Assembly: GCA_025055765.1 (NCBI GenBank)
Contig: JANWWS010000007.1
Span: 62,001-126,000 of the forward strand
Source of the DNA: Leptospiraceae bacterium
GTDB taxonomy: Bacteria; Spirochaetota; Leptospiria; Turneriellales; Turneriellaceae
Length of the DNA: 64,000 nt
Direction of reading: 5' to 3'
A program made the translations under genes and the position numbers. Positions 53,654 to 62,742 of the stretch are shown here, piece by piece. The notes under the pieces were generated by a model, which did no database searches, was not told the origin of the DNA, and worked only from the letters and a program-made list of their open reading frames with translations. Position 1 is the stretch's first letter. Each line of letters opens with the position of its first letter.

Positions 53654-53658
53654 GTCTT

Positions 53659-54789
53659 TTAAATCTTACCCTTAGCCAACTCATTCACTAGTTGGAAGTA
53701 ACGCTCCATTTCACCCTTGCGGGAAGACCAACCCATAATTTTTACACCAATAATCATATCGTGATTTCGATCAACCCCCGTGTAGACGATTTCCGAAGAA
53801 ACCGTGATGGGCTGTTGCATACGAAAAACAATATCAAAGGAAAAACCCTTTTGATGTACCAAAAATTGTTTTAGTTCCGGATCAGAAATCCGTATTTGCA
53901 ACCCCCCCAAAGAAACATTGGTTACAGCCTGCCTTTTGTTAATCATCATAGTATTTGAGTCACGAATACGGTCTACCATCTCAAAGGTCAGTGCCTTTAA
54001 CTCCATAATAGTTTCAAGACCTATTTCCTTGTTTTTTGATATGAGCTGAATATAGCCCAAAGGCACCGAACCACCATCATGCCCCACATAGATTACCGGC
54101 ACAATTAACTCTGAGACAATCTTTTTTTTGCGGTAGTCATTCATCACATCAGCAATATCTACATGTAAGACAGAGCGGTAGTCCACAAAGGCATTCTCAT
54201 CTTCGGGAATGTAGGAATTAATATCCTGGGTATTCTTAATCCAAAAAACCTTGCCCGTTTTTCTCACGAGTTCAAATTTTTCATCATGGCTCTCGAAAAC
54301 CTTCACATGGACCTCATCAGCATAGTTTTTGAGCCTACGCTCGTATTCACTAAAGTGTACCTTTACAGAGGTCGGTACATTAAATAAAGACGCTTTTATT
54401 ACATTGCGCGCAGCTCGAATGCTATTAATGCTTACGGCATCTGGATTTGCCTCAATACGAGGGTACCGTCTTTCATTGGTAGCTATACGAAACGCCTCTA
54501 CTCTAACCTTGTATCGGTCATTACCTAAATTTTCCTCCACATAACAGGTGGCATCCATGTACTTTTTAAACACCCGATAAAAGGCCACGTTTTCGGAAAG
54601 TTCGGAAAAACATGAGACAATCATGCCAGTTTTGGGCAAGAATTCCTCAACATTTACGGAAATTTCTTCAAAATAGCCCTTAAGCAGGTATTTTTTGCCC
54701 AGCATGTAGGTTTTAATCATGTGCTCGATTTTTTCTTCTTCGGTTATAACCTGATAGGGCCGAGTTGCGCGCTCCTTAATGTTAGACAT
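53659..54789 (-). CDS. DUF1577-like protein with C-terminal PilZ-type motif
   Basis: A 376-residue soluble protein. The C-terminal motif VTNVSLGGLQIRI (N-x-S-x-x-G) and ITVSSEIVYTGVDR fit a PilZ-type barrel, while the long N-terminal region resembles DUF1577 proteins that I associate with Leptospira. The RxxxR motif needed for cyclic di-GMP is not clearly present. The architecture parallels the gene at 26776-28002. A sigma-28-type promoter lies directly upstream, which ties it to motility. The ATG is about six bases after the predicted transcription start. Confidence 0.7.
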   Translation of the reverse strand: MSNIKERATRPYQVITEEEKIEHMIKTYMLGKKYLLKGYFEEISVNVEEFLPKTGMIVSCFSELSENVAFYRVFKKYMDATCYVEENLGNDRYKVRVEAFRIATNERRYPRIEANPDAVSINSIRAARNVIKASLFNVPTSVKVHFSEYERRLKNYADEVHVKVFESHDEKFELVRKTGKVFWIKNTQDINSYIPEDENAFVDYRSVLHVDIADVMNDYRKKKIVSELIVPVIYVGHDGGSVPLGYIQLISKNKEIGLETIMELKALTFEMVDRIRDSNTMMINKRQAVTNVSLGGLQIRISDPELKQFLVHQKGFSFDIVFRMQQPITVSSEIVYTGVDRNHDMIIGVKIMGWSSRKGEMERYFQLVNELAKGKI

Positions 54790-54801
54790 ATGCTTAACTC
54801 A

Positions 54802-54829
54802 TTATCGGCAAGCTATGCCTAGTATTCAG
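54802..54829 (-). promoter_or_regulatory. Sigma-28-like promoter of the DUF1577-like gene
   Basis: Minus strand CTGAA (54829-54825), a 15-base spacer, and GCCGATAA (54809-54802). The -10 is an exact match to the FliA consensus and the spacer is canonical; the -35 differs from CTAAA in one base. Confidence 0.65.
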
Positions 54830-56520
54830 GAGAGTTTTTTCTTCTTTTTTGATATTTGATATTTTGATATTGAGGAAGTTTTTGGTAGTAACAGAGACTC
54901 TACCTTCCATTTTTTTTCGGCTTTTAGCCATTTCATTTTTTCCCCAGGCTTCACCGGTATAAAAGACATGGCCCTTTCGGTAAAAGCCACAATGGAAAGA
55001 CTGGGATTTACCCCCAAATTAGCGGGTATCATAGAGCCGTCGCAGACAAGCATATGGCTATAGCCAAAAACCTGATTTTTTTTGTCAAGCACCCCCGTTT
55101 CGGGCGAATCCGAAATAGGACATCCCCCCAAGATATGAGCTGTCATGGGTATATTCAACAAAACCTCGTTTATGCTAGACAGAGGTATCCCTTGGATTTT
55201 GCGAGCCAAACGCCGGGCAAATTCATTCCCAATGGGTATGTACTTCGGTATGGGCTTTCCCTCACTTGGTTGACTCGTTAGCTTTTTTGTAAAGGGCCAA
55301 AGCCAAGTTCTCCGATAGCTCAGCTTTAAGCTATTGTCTACCGTTTGCATGATGAGCAGTATTATCGTGCGCCGGGCAAAACCCCATATATTGAGAACTC
55401 GCAGAAAGTCCATGGGTTTTTTTAAGATAGTGCCAATAAACCGTAGCTGCCGTGGGAGAAATCCTCCCTCATCAACAAGAATAGTGCTTAGAAAACCCAT
55501 CGCATCCGAGCCTGCCGGGTAACGCACAGGCTCTATGTGAGTTACATTATCAGGATGTACACTTGAGGTAATAGCAATTCCCTTCGAGAAATCCACATCG
55601 CTTTGCCGGGACCTCACCCCAACAATAGACTCACTATTTGTCCGCACCCGCTCTCCCAAACAAGGAGAAAGAAGCGGTAGACGCCCCTTATCTTTGAGAC
55701 GGAAAAGCAACCCTAACGTACCTAAAACACCTGCAGCAAAAACAATCCCTTTTGTATGGAAACATCGGCGGGGAAAGCCCCAAAATGATGTCGATTTTCG
55801 GGTATAAACTTTGTAACCATCCCTGCCCCCAGCTCCCAAGGGCTCTACATCCACAACCTGAGTTTCTGGAAAAATCTGTGCTCCAAATTTTTCTGCAAAG
55901 TATAGATAATTCTTGTCAAGGGTATTTTTAGCATCAAAGCGACAACCTACCATACAACCACCACACTGGTTGCAGCCACTTCGGCGCGGACCTTCCCCAT
56001 AGAAATAAGGATCATCACTTTCCTTGCCTTCTGCACCAAAATAAATACCAACAGGCGTAGGCACAAAGGTATGACCCCTCCCCATTTCTTCGGCTATCTC
56101 GTACATATAACGATCGACCTCGCCCAAATGAGGATTCTCGACAACACCGAGCATTTTCTTGGCGAGCTCATAATACGGCAAAAGTTCTTTCTTGCCACCT
56201 AGCTTTTTTACCTCAGGATGCTCAAAAAAGGCGTCGGGCGGAACATAGAGGGTATTGGCATAGATTAGGCTCCCCCCACCAACTCCAGCTCCACTTAAGA
56301 CCAAAGTATCGCGTAATAGGCTTAAGCGTTGCATACCATAGCAAAAAAGTTTAGGAGCCCAAAAAAAACGCCGCACATCCCAATTGGTCTTGGGAAAATC
56401 TTGGGGGCGAAAGCGTCGACCCATCTCAAATACAGCCACCCGATAGCCCTTTTGGGCTAGCCGCATGGCACTAACGCTGCCACCAAAGCCAGAACCCACC
56501 ACCACATAGTCGAAATCCAT
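54826..56520 (-). CDS. GMC-family oxidoreductase (cholesterol-oxidase-like)
   Basis: An FAD enzyme of about 564 residues. The N-terminal [20 protein letters not shown] binds [16 protein letters not shown] contacts the flavin, and the C-terminal [13 protein letters not shown] holds the likely catalytic His, followed by [37 protein letters not shown] matches the cysteine-rich loop of cholesterol-oxidase-like GMC enzymes. It oxidises an alcohol, perhaps a sterol-like or long-chain one. I use the ATG at 56520; a TTG at 56565 is possible. It lies in tandem with the monooxygenase. The C-terminus ends in poly-Lys. Confidence 0.92.
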   Translation of the reverse strand: MDFDYVVVGSGFGGSVSAMRLAQKGYRVAVFEMGRRFRPQDFPKTNWDVRRFFWAPKLFCYGMQRLSLLRDTLVLSGAGVGGGSLIYANTLYVPPDAFFEHPEVKKLGGKKELLPYYELAKKMLGVVENPHLGEVDRYMYEIAEEMGRGHTFVPTPVGIYFGAEGKESDDPYFYGEGPRRSGCNQCGGCMVGCRFDAKNTLDKNYLYFAEKFGAQIFPETQVVDVEPLGAGGRDGYKVYTRKSTSFWGFPRRCFHTKGIVFAAGVLGTLGLLFRLKDKGRLPLLSPCLGERVRTNSESIVGVRSRQSDVDFSKGIAITSSVHPDNVTHIEPVRYPAGSDAMGFLSTILVDEGGFLPRQLRFIGTILKKPMDFLRVLNIWGFARRTIILLIMQTVDNSLKLSYRRTWLWPFTKKLTSQPSEGKPIPKYIPIGNEFARRLARKIQGIPLSSINEVLLNIPMTAHILGGCPISDSPETGVLDKKNQVFGYSHMLVCDGSMIPANLGVNPSLSIVAFTERAMSFIPVKPGEKMKWLKAEKKWKVESLLLPKTSSISKYQISKKKKKLS

Positions 56521-56570
56521 ACCTTCGCCTAAATGGGTTCTAGACCTTGGCAAGCTTTTTCGCAAGGGTG

Positions 56571-58085
56571 TTAAGATAAAATATAATCTCCGGGATTGAA
56601 ATTAAGGACACTTAGCACATATTCCGTGGCAAAACCCGGGTAAAGAGTGGTGTTCCGCCCATCCTTTGTATAATACCAACTCTTGCCACCAGAACCCCAC
56701 GTGGTTTTGCTCATTTTTTTTGCCAGCTCCTCGTTGTACTGATCTTCTCGCTCCTGGCGCACCACGATCCTGCGGTAAGACCTTTTCTTAGCTAGTTCTA
56801 GGGCTTGCAAAATGTATTCGTGCTGCGCCTCAACATAGACCAATACAGAGGTATGACCAGGCCCCGTGTTTGGCCCCATGAGGGTAAAAAGATTTGGAAA
56901 ACCAGCAATCGCCACACCCTTAAAGGCCCGAGCCCCCTTTTCCCAATACGAGTTTAAATCCCGTCCATCAAGCCCCTTTACCAGAAAAGGAAAACCCTCA
57001 GCTGGCGACTTATAACCAGTGGCCCATATAATAACCTCTACAGGGTATTCCTTGCCTGCCGCCACTGGCCCCCGGGGGGTCAGTCTCTCCACTCCATGAG
57101 GCACTAGGGTGACATTGGGCTTCACCAGGGTGGGATACCAGTCGTTGGATATAAGCATTCGCGTTTTGCCTAGCCTATAGTTGGGGGTCACGAGCTTTCG
57201 CATCTCGGGATCAGGGATATTTTCTTCAATGCGTTTTTTTACTACCCACTCGAGAAAATCTGTCATCGGGGTATCCCAAACAATGGCGGTGGCCAAAAGT
57301 TCCGTTATAGCAAAAATCCAATAGCGACGAATTTTCTGTAGGATAGGAAAATTGCGATAAATGCTTTTTTCCAAATCGCTGTAGACATAGTCCAGCTTCG
57401 GTATAACCCAAGCTGGTGTTCGCTGAAAAATATAGAGGTGCTTTACTATGGGCTGTATAGCGGGACCCACCTGAATGGCCGATGCGGCACTACCCACCAG
57501 TGCCACGGTTTTCCCATGAAGGACAAGTGAGTCATCATAATTTGAGGTATGCGTCATCTTTCCCTCAAAATCTTGTAAACCTGGAATATCGGGAATTCGG
57601 GGTTCTGCAAAAGGACCAATGGCCATAATCACAAACCTGCCCTCTACAACTTGGCCGTTTTGCAATGTTAGCCTCCAGAGATTCCTCTTGCTATCAAATA
57701 TCATCTCCACCACTCGGCTGTGAAAGCGTATCTTGGGCCTTAGGTTGTATTTATAGGAAACCTTAATAATGTACTCCTGGATCTCCTTCCAGGGGGAAAA
57801 CATGCGGCTCCACTCTCCATACGGCTCAAAGGAGTATGAGTAAAGATGGTTAGGGACATCTACCGCCGCTCCGGGATAACGACTATCTCGCCAGGTGCCC
57901 CCCACTTCGTGGGCGGCCTCCAAAATAATAAAATCGTGAAAACCCCGGTCTTGTAATTTTTTTGCCATCCCAAGACCACTAAACCCAGCCCCTACAATAA
58001 CAATGTCAAACACTCTCTCCCGGCTCTCACCAACATTACTTGAGGCCGCCCGAGGCCGCTTTTCTAAGACTACTTCACCTACCAT
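56571..58085 (-). CDS. Baeyer-Villiger-type flavin monooxygenase
   Basis: An FAD/NADPH monooxygenase of about 504 residues. [16 protein letters not shown] binds [15 protein letters not shown] binds NADPH, and [14 protein letters not shown] is a variant of the FxGxxxHTxxW/Y BVMO fingerprint; [21 protein letters not shown] is typical. It inserts oxygen into a ketone or oxidises a hydrophobic substrate. A strong AAGGAGG site fixes the ATG at 58085, although the frame opens at 58130. It forms a unit with the GMC gene and is divergent from an SDR, like the mymA region of mycobacteria. Confidence 0.94.
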   Translation of the reverse strand: MVGEVVLEKRPRAASSNVGESRERVFDIVIVGAGFSGLGMAKKLQDRGFHDFIILEAAHEVGGTWRDSRYPGAAVDVPNHLYSYSFEPYGEWSRMFSPWKEIQEYIIKVSYKYNLRPKIRFHSRVVEMIFDSKRNLWRLTLQNGQVVEGRFVIMAIGPFAEPRIPDIPGLQDFEGKMTHTSNYDDSLVLHGKTVALVGSAASAIQVGPAIQPIVKHLYIFQRTPAWVIPKLDYVYSDLEKSIYRNFPILQKIRRYWIFAITELLATAIVWDTPMTDFLEWVVKKRIEENIPDPEMRKLVTPNYRLGKTRMLISNDWYPTLVKPNVTLVPHGVERLTPRGPVAAGKEYPVEVIIWATGYKSPAEGFPFLVKGLDGRDLNSYWEKGARAFKGVAIAGFPNLFTLMGPNTGPGHTSVLVYVEAQHEYILQALELAKKRSYRRIVVRQEREDQYNEELAKKMSKTTWGSGGKSWYYTKDGRNTTLYPGFATEYVLSVLNFNPGDYILS

Positions 58086-58109
58086 AAATTCCTCCTTATC
58101 TTTCTTTAT

Positions 58110-58136
58110 AAAAAGTGAACAAAGTGTCAACTTTTT
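58110..58136. promoter_or_regulatory. 27-bp operator-like palindrome at the monooxygenase promoter
   Basis: AAAAAGT-NN-ACA-NNN-TGT-NN-ACTTTTT is symmetric at every non-N position. It covers a minus-strand TTGACA (58130-58125), the likely -35 of the monooxygenase gene. A further GTGTCAA half-site occurs at 58173-58179, towards the divergent SDR gene. The shape fits a TetR-type repressor controlling both directions. Confidence 0.6.
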
Positions 58137-58229
58137 TATTTCATCATAGGGATATTTTCTTGCCCAAAGGGTGTGTCAATCTAGAAATTTCGCTTTTCAT
58201 TTTGGTGTGGGCTTACACAATGCTGACCT

Positions 58230-59057
58230 GTGAGTTTTGATTTCAACCAAAAACGGTTTTTAATAACAGGAGCAGCAGGTGGTATTGGCCTTGCCCTAAC
58301 AGAAGAACTGCTCAAAAGAGGTGCCTTCGTCTTAGCCTGTGATATCCGTTTAGATGGATTGGAGTCCCTCTTGGCCAAGTGGGGGGGTGAAGCTAACCGC
58401 CTGGAAATAGCAGAGCTCGATGTACGCCATAGCAAAGACTGGCAAAATATTTTCAAAAAGCCCTTTTGCGAAAATCTCTACGGGGTTATCCAATCTGCAG
58501 GCGTCATAAAACCTGGTTATGTCAAAAACGCAAAGCCGGAAGATGTGGATTTCCACATCGATATAAACACAAAGGGGGTAATGCTTGGGAGCCTCTATGC
58601 AGCGCAACACCTCTCCCGCTTAGGTAGAGGACATATCATCAACATTGCTTCTTTAGCTGGCATCTCTGCCATTCCAGGGATTGCTTTGTATACGGCTTCT
58701 AAGTTTGCAGTTCGGGGCTTCACTTTAGCTTTAGCAGAAGAGCTGAGAAGAGACAATGTGGCAGTCACGGTCATATGCCCCGATGCTGTTGCAACTCCCA
58801 TGTTTGAGCTCCAAATAGCCTATCGCGAAGCGGCCCTTACTTTTTCGGGGAAAGAACCCCTTACCCCTCAAGAAGTGACCGAGGCCATCATAGAGGCTAT
58901 AATAGAAAGACCAAGAGAAGTAAGCCTCCCGTTTTTCCGCTCCACCCTTGCCAAGCTTGCCGGAGCCCTGCCTGATCTCGCCTCCTTGCTTCTTGAGCCC
59001 CTGCAAAAAAAGGGTCTTGAACAACAAGAAAAATTACGCTCCACACGCTTAAAATAA
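58230..59057 (+). CDS. Short-chain dehydrogenase/reductase
   Basis: A 275-residue classical SDR: ITGAAGGIGLAL (cofactor), SAGVI in place of NNAG, and the active site Ser (IASLAGISAI) with YTASK. CPDAVATPMF follows the active site. The start is GTG at 58230, with a weak ribosome site. It is divergent from the monooxygenase and GMC genes, so it probably oxidises or reduces the alcohol or ketone in the same pathway. The C-terminal part is hydrophobic, as in lipid-acting members. Confidence 0.92.
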   Translation: MSFDFNQKRFLITGAAGGIGLALTEELLKRGAFVLACDIRLDGLESLLAKWGGEANRLEIAELDVRHSKDWQNIFKKPFCENLYGVIQSAGVIKPGYVKNAKPEDVDFHIDINTKGVMLGSLYAAQHLSRLGRGHIINIASLAGISAIPGIALYTASKFAVRGFTLALAEELRRDNVAVTVICPDAVATPMFELQIAYREAALTFSGKEPLTPQEVTEAIIEAIIERPREVSLPFFRSTLAKLAGALPDLASLLLEPLQKKGLEQQEKLRSTRLK

Positions 59058-59100
59058 GACATTTGGCCTTCCGATAAAAAAAATGGTTCAGGGAGGAGCC

Positions 59101-59298
59101 ATGATCGATGAAAAACCAGGGAGTCTTATTAGCTTTTACGAACTTTATCTCAGACAACATCTAACCCATTGTGGGTTCCGTTATGAACTCACAGAAAAAG
59201 GGAAATTTCGTCTTTGGTACCGCAAAGGGAAAACCCTACGCCACCACGAGACAAAGATTATTCCCTTTCGCCAGCGAGAAAAAGAAGAAAATAGGTGA
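59101..59298 (+). CDS. Small basic protein overlapping holA
   Basis: A 65-residue protein preceded by a strong GGGAGGAG ribosome site (about 59091-59098), which fixes the ATG at 59101. It is rich in Arg, Lys and aromatic residues (FRLWYRKGKTLRHHETK). No family is recognised. Its last 41 bases overlap the convergent holA gene. A nucleic-acid-binding role is possible from composition only. Confidence 0.55.
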   Translation: MIDEKPGSLISFYELYLRQHLTHCGFRYELTEKGKFRLWYRKGKTLRHHETKIIPFRQREKEENR

Positions 59299-60304
59299 GA
59301 ATAAGCCCACTACGCACTGGGTTTGCATCTTGGCGCAGGTAGTAATCAAATTCGAGGAAATTCTTTAGGATCTTTGGCATCTCTTGGGGGGGATATTTTT
59401 GCGACATTAAGCGCAACCTATCACCTGCTGCCGGGTGCTTCCACCCCAATACTTCTCTTAGCTCGCTTGTCGAAAGCCCTGCTCTCTGCAATAAACGAAA
59501 ACGTACAAGATCAAGGAAAGATTTGTAGTAAAAACCTAAACTCACATGCCCTTCTTCGGGAAAAGAAGATAAGAAGTAGGTCAGCATTAGTTTACCTTTT
59601 CTTTCGCAAAGCGCGTCTTGAAATTTCCAGCGTAAATCCCCTTGGCCCCCGTCAAACAACTCGGTGACATCTTCTTTATTGATTTTCTTATCTTGAATTT
59701 TAAACAAGAGCAACTGGTCAAAATAACGCAACGCTTTACGTGAATCATATGCAGAGTTGCGTAAAAGTTCCTCGGCAGCATCAAGGTGCATCTCATAGCC
59801 TAAAACCTTGGCTCGTTGCAGCAAATAAGCTAGTAAATCTTTGTCTTTTAAATCTCTTTCCTCAAAAACAAAATCGGGATTTTGGAGTTTGGCAAATTTC
59901 TCAGGAACTTTTTTTTCTTGAAAATGTAGGATGATGTGAATGCCCTGGGGAGGATCACAGACATACTTTTGAAACTCTTCGATTATCTTTGCACGACGAA
60001 ATTCTTTGGCCTGTTTTTCAAGTTCTGCAAGAAGAGCCTCCGCGTAGCGCAGAACCACCAAGCGATGCTCCCCAAACATGGGAAAACTCGAGAGTTCCTG
60101 AAAAACTGTTTCAAGTTTTGTCTCATGACTATGAATTTTAATTAGTTCCGTTGAGGGAGAAATTGCCTTTAATGTTTCAAAACAGATATTTTGAATTTGC
60201 TCAATGACACTATGATTTCCACAATAAACAAGTCCCCAACGAAAAGAACCTTTTTTTGCGAGGAAAGCCTTTAGCTCATCCAATTCGTAGAAGGCGTTTT
60301 TCAC
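59258..60304 (-). CDS. holA: DNA polymerase III delta subunit
   Basis: A 348-residue protein of HolA size and plan: an N-terminal GLVYCGNHSVIEQIQ (in place of the FLxGxExxLI-type opening), LVVLRYAEALLAE, and a long helical middle (ENSAYDSRKALRYFDQLLLF-like: LLRNSAYDSRKALRYFDQLLLF) and end. The sequence is diverged, so the assignment rests on overall pattern. Delta opens the sliding clamp. It starts with GTG overlapping the DUF3467 stop (GTGA). The convergent small gene overlaps the 3' end. Confidence 0.75.
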   Translation of the reverse strand: MKNAFYELDELKAFLAKKGSFRWGLVYCGNHSVIEQIQNICFETLKAISPSTELIKIHSHETKLETVFQELSSFPMFGEHRLVVLRYAEALLAELEKQAKEFRRAKIIEEFQKYVCDPPQGIHIILHFQEKKVPEKFAKLQNPDFVFEERDLKDKDLLAYLLQRAKVLGYEMHLDAAEELLRNSAYDSRKALRYFDQLLLFKIQDKKINKEDVTELFDGGQGDLRWKFQDALCERKGKLMLTYFLSSFPEEGHVSLGFYYKSFLDLVRFRLLQRAGLSTSELREVLGWKHPAAGDRLRLMSQKYPPQEMPKILKNFLEFDYYLRQDANPVRSGLILTYFLLFLAGERE

Positions 60305-60588
60305 TGAAGGGTACGGTTTGTGACGGGGGGCAATCCACTATCAATGGTGCCGTGTTGCTCTTCGTATTTACGTATGTTCTCTTGTAAAGCGTAGAGCAGG
60401 CGTTTGGCATGGCCTGGTGATATTATAATGCGGGCAACGAGCTTTCCAAAGGGAGCGGGATGTTGCTGTATAATAAGGTAGTCCAAAATAAATTCTTCTT
60501 TGCTGTGGCCAATATTTGTCACATTGGCATAGACTCCCTTTAGAATTTCAGGGTCAAGCTGTACCTCAATTTTATCACTGTGATCCAC
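60301..60588 (-). CDS. DUF3467 family protein
   Basis: A 95-residue protein with the DUF3467 pattern: VYANVTNIGHSKEEFILDYLII, then RIIISPGHAKRLLYALQENIRKYEEQHG, and a Pro-rich end. Known members are immunoglobulin-like small proteins of unknown role. The start is GTG at 60588. It is coupled to holA downstream and follows the chemoreceptor gene by 61 bases. Confidence 0.9.
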   Translation of the reverse strand: MDHSDKIEVQLDPEILKGVYANVTNIGHSKEEFILDYLIIQQHPAPFGKLVARIIISPGHAKRLLYALQENIRKYEEQHGTIDSGLPPVTNRTLQ

Positions 60589-60649
60589 AGGCTTGCGTTA
60601 GAAAGTTTTTGTCACTAGGCAAGCTTTTTTCAAAGAATTTTGCATCTAA

Positions 60650-62140
60650 CTAGAGCTTAAAGAATTCGACAAGTTGGTCTAAGCTTTCTGCTTGGCTTTT
60701 TAGGTTTTGGGCTGTTTCGGAAAGCAATTGAGACAGCTGTGCATTTTTTCGAGCATCTTCCAAGAGAGTATGCCTAGCTTCATTGAGTTCTTCTATTTTA
60801 GCCACCTGTTTTTTGAAACTTTCGGCAATATCCTTTGCTTTTTGCGCATTACTTTCTATTACAGGTAATAAATTTTCCATTACTTCCTCGGCTTCTTGCG
60901 CTGCCTTTAAGGTGTTCTTGGTAAGCTCTTGAATTTCCCGAGCCGCCCTTTGACTTATTTCGGAGAGTTTTCCTACTTCACTTGCCACTACGGCAAAGCC
61001 TCTGCCGTGTTCCCCTGCGCGGGCCGCCTCAATTGTAGCATTGAGCGAAAGCATGTTTGTCTGGGAGGCTATCTCTTCGATCACATGGACTTTGTCACTA
61101 ATATCTTTCATAGCTTTTATAGCTCCCCTTACGGTCTTGGCTGTGCTGTCCGCCAGAGATGCGGCCTTTTGAGCTGATTCATGCGCCTCATCGATATAGG
61201 CCTGGTTTTTCTGAATGCTTTGGGTCATATGCATAAGAGACTCTGCATTTGTCTCCTGCTGTTTTTGCTGCTGGGCCGCGGAGTGTCGCAAACTTTCGGA
61301 AATTTCTAAAATCTGCTCACTTTGCCCGCGTAAACCTTGGGCATATTCATGTACCCGACGGACAATATCTTGGAGGCGCATTACCGTGTTGTTAATGGTT
61401 TGCAAGATCTGGCCAACCTCATCCTGGCCTAAGACCCTGATGCGGATATCCAATTCCCCACGTGCAAGTCGTCCTAATTCATGCGTCGCATAGCGCAGAG
61501 GTCGGCTCACAAATCTCCATGAGATAAAATACATTGATAACGTAAGAAGAAGAAAAAGTAAAAAGCCAAAAAAATAAAGTTGAAAGGCAAAATTTTGACC
61601 GGCCTCATTTACTTTTTGTAAAGAAAGTGTCATACTAATGACACCCAAGGGAGTTCCCTCAGGAACTTGATGGCAGCTTAGACAATTTTTCCCCAAATAA
61701 CTCTGGTAGGCCAAAATGGGGCGTATAATTTGCAAATAACTGTGTCTATTTTTTTTAAAAATGCGCACTACTTCCTTTTTTTTGTCCATCACCTCATTTT
61801 CCTCAGCTGACATTTGCATTTCTTCTGCGAATCCTTCCCCATATTGCTTGGTAACGGCCTCCCCTCTTAGCACGCGCAACTCTTCTATACCTCGGCTTTG
61901 CCGTATTTGGTCCAAAAAAAGATTGCGATATTTCACGGTTCCCGTAACCATCATACTCGTTAATCCTGCCAGGGTTATTTGCTCGATACTATCGGCAAAA
62001 AGCCGCTGCTGGTCCAAGGCCAATTGCAGCTGCCTACGGGATATTAAATAGCTCATACTAAGACCAATAAGGCTAAAGGTAAGGGCAGCTAATAAAACAA
62101 GCTTTTGCCAAATTTTGAGTCGCATGAAAAAAAGAGGCAT
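60650..62140 (-). CDS. Chemoreceptor with heme-c sensor domain
   Basis: A 496-residue receptor: TM1 about 11-33, a periplasmic sensor domain about 34-185, TM2 about 187-209, HAMP, and an MCP signalling domain ([33 protein letters not shown]). The sensor holds CLSCH at 153-157, a covalent heme-c site, after a PAS-like [10 protein letters not shown] strand and before [10 protein letters not shown]. Similar heme-c receptors are known from Geobacter and Desulfovibrio (DcrA) and sense redox or oxygen. The ATG at 62140 has AGGAA upstream. Confidence 0.93.
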   Translation of the reverse strand: MPLFFMRLKIWQKLVLLAALTFSLIGLSMSYLISRRQLQLALDQQRLFADSIEQITLAGLTSMMVTGTVKYRNLFLDQIRQSRGIEELRVLRGEAVTKQYGEGFAEEMQMSAEENEVMDKKKEVVRIFKKNRHSYLQIIRPILAYQSYLGKNCLSCHQVPEGTPLGVISMTLSLQKVNEAGQNFAFQLYFFGFLLFLLLTLSMYFISWRFVSRPLRYATHELGRLARGELDIRIRVLGQDEVGQILQTINNTVMRLQDIVRRVHEYAQGLRGQSEQILEISESLRHSAAQQQKQQETNAESLMHMTQSIQKNQAYIDEAHESAQKAASLADSTAKTVRGAIKAMKDISDKVHVIEEIASQTNMLSLNATIEAARAGEHGRGFAVVASEVGKLSEISQRAAREIQELTKNTLKAAQEAEEVMENLLPVIESNAQKAKDIAESFKKQVAKIEELNEARHTLLEDARKNAQLSQLLSETAQNLKSQAESLDQLVEFFKL

Positions 62141-62151
62141 AAAAATTCCTG

Positions 62152-62180
62152 TTGACAGACGGCCTTAGATGTATTATCGG
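62152..62180 (+). promoter_or_regulatory. Sigma-70-like promoter of the SlyD-like gene
   Basis: TTGACA at 62152-62157 is consensus; the -10 is ambiguous (TATCGG at 17 bases, 62175-62180, or TATTAT at 14). Transcription would start next to ATG 62187, which makes a start at 62169 unlikely and suggests a leaderless message. Confidence 0.35.
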
Positions 62181-62200
62181 ACAAAAATGTCAACAGTTGC
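62174..62200 (-). promoter_or_regulatory. Sigma-28-like promoter of the heme chemoreceptor
   Basis: Minus strand TCCGATAA (62181-62174) upstream of the receptor gene, with a poor -35 (GCAA) at 15 bases. The predicted start of transcription leaves a leader of about 28 bases before the ATG at 62140. It overlaps the opposite promoter of the SlyD-like gene. Confidence 0.4.
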
Positions 62201-62669
62201 AAAAAATAATGTTGTGCGCATGCACTTTAGCGTTAAAGACGATGAAGGGGCCCAGCTCTACGAGGGGCATCTTGTATACCTCCATGGGCATGGAAACTTG
62301 CTAGCTGCCGTAGAGCGTGAGCTCACAGGAATGAGGATAGGCGAAAGAAAAAAATTTCGCCTATCTCCCGAAGAGGGTTATGGTAACTACAATGAAGAAC
62401 TCTTGGGAGTTCTGCCCTATGAGGTCTTCCCCACAGATCAAAGGATCGATGTGGGAATGGTCTTCGAGTTGCATACAAAGGAGAGGGTGCTCCTTTTGCA
62501 GATCAAAGAGCTACGAGAAAATGGGGTCCTTGTGGATGCCAACCACCCGCTAGCCGGAAAGCACTTAAATTTTGATGTCACTATCGAAGGGGTAAGACCA
62601 GCCAGTGCCATAGAAATGGAACATGGGCATGCCCATGACTTCTTGGAAAAACCCTGTGAAGACACGTAA
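62187..62669 (+). CDS. slyD: FKBP-type peptidyl-prolyl isomerase, SlyD-like
   Basis: A SlyD-type FKBP of about 160 residues. The N-terminal strand RMHFSVKDDEGAQLYE, LVYLHGHGNLLAAVERELTGM, the insert-in-flap chaperone domain (GVLPYEVF to the following FELHT region), and ANHPLAGKHLNFDV are typical. The tail is short and His-rich (EHGHAHDF), so metal binding as in SlyD is possible. I use ATG 62187 on promoter position. SlyD helps folding and nickel supply, though no nickel hydrogenase is visible here. Confidence 0.93.
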   Translation: MSTVAKNNVVRMHFSVKDDEGAQLYEGHLVYLHGHGNLLAAVERELTGMRIGERKKFRLSPEEGYGNYNEELLGVLPYEVFPTDQRIDVGMVFELHTKERVLLLQIKELRENGVLVDANHPLAGKHLNFDVTIEGVRPASAIEMEHGHAHDFLEKPCEDT

Positions 62670-62677
62670 GCTAGTTT

Positions 62678-62717
62678 GAAAGCTTGATATGGCTTAAAGG
62701 GGAAAGCTTGACATGGC
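62678..62717 (+). repeat. 16-base direct repeat upstream of lipA
   Basis: GAAAGCTTGATATGGC (62678-62693) and GAAAGCTTGACATGGC (62702-62717), one mismatch, period 24 bases. The second copy contains the TTGACA of the lipA promoter. It could be a tandem regulator site or a short duplication. Confidence 0.5.
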
Positions 62718-62736
62718 ATACCTCTTAGGTTATTTT
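62708..62736 (+). promoter_or_regulatory. Sigma-70-type promoter of lipA
   Basis: TTGACA (62708-62713), a 17-base spacer, and TATTTT (62731-62736). The predicted start of transcription falls on or next to the ATG at 62743, so the lipA message may be leaderless, although AGGAT lies just before the ATG. Confidence 0.5.
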
Positions 62737-62742
62737 TAGGAT

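Noticed and set aside
60590-60642. GCTTGC / GCAAGC hairpin followed by T residues between the DUF3467 and chemoreceptor genes
   Set aside because: The T-run is on the plus strand, where no gene ends, and the 22-base loop is too long for an intrinsic terminator.
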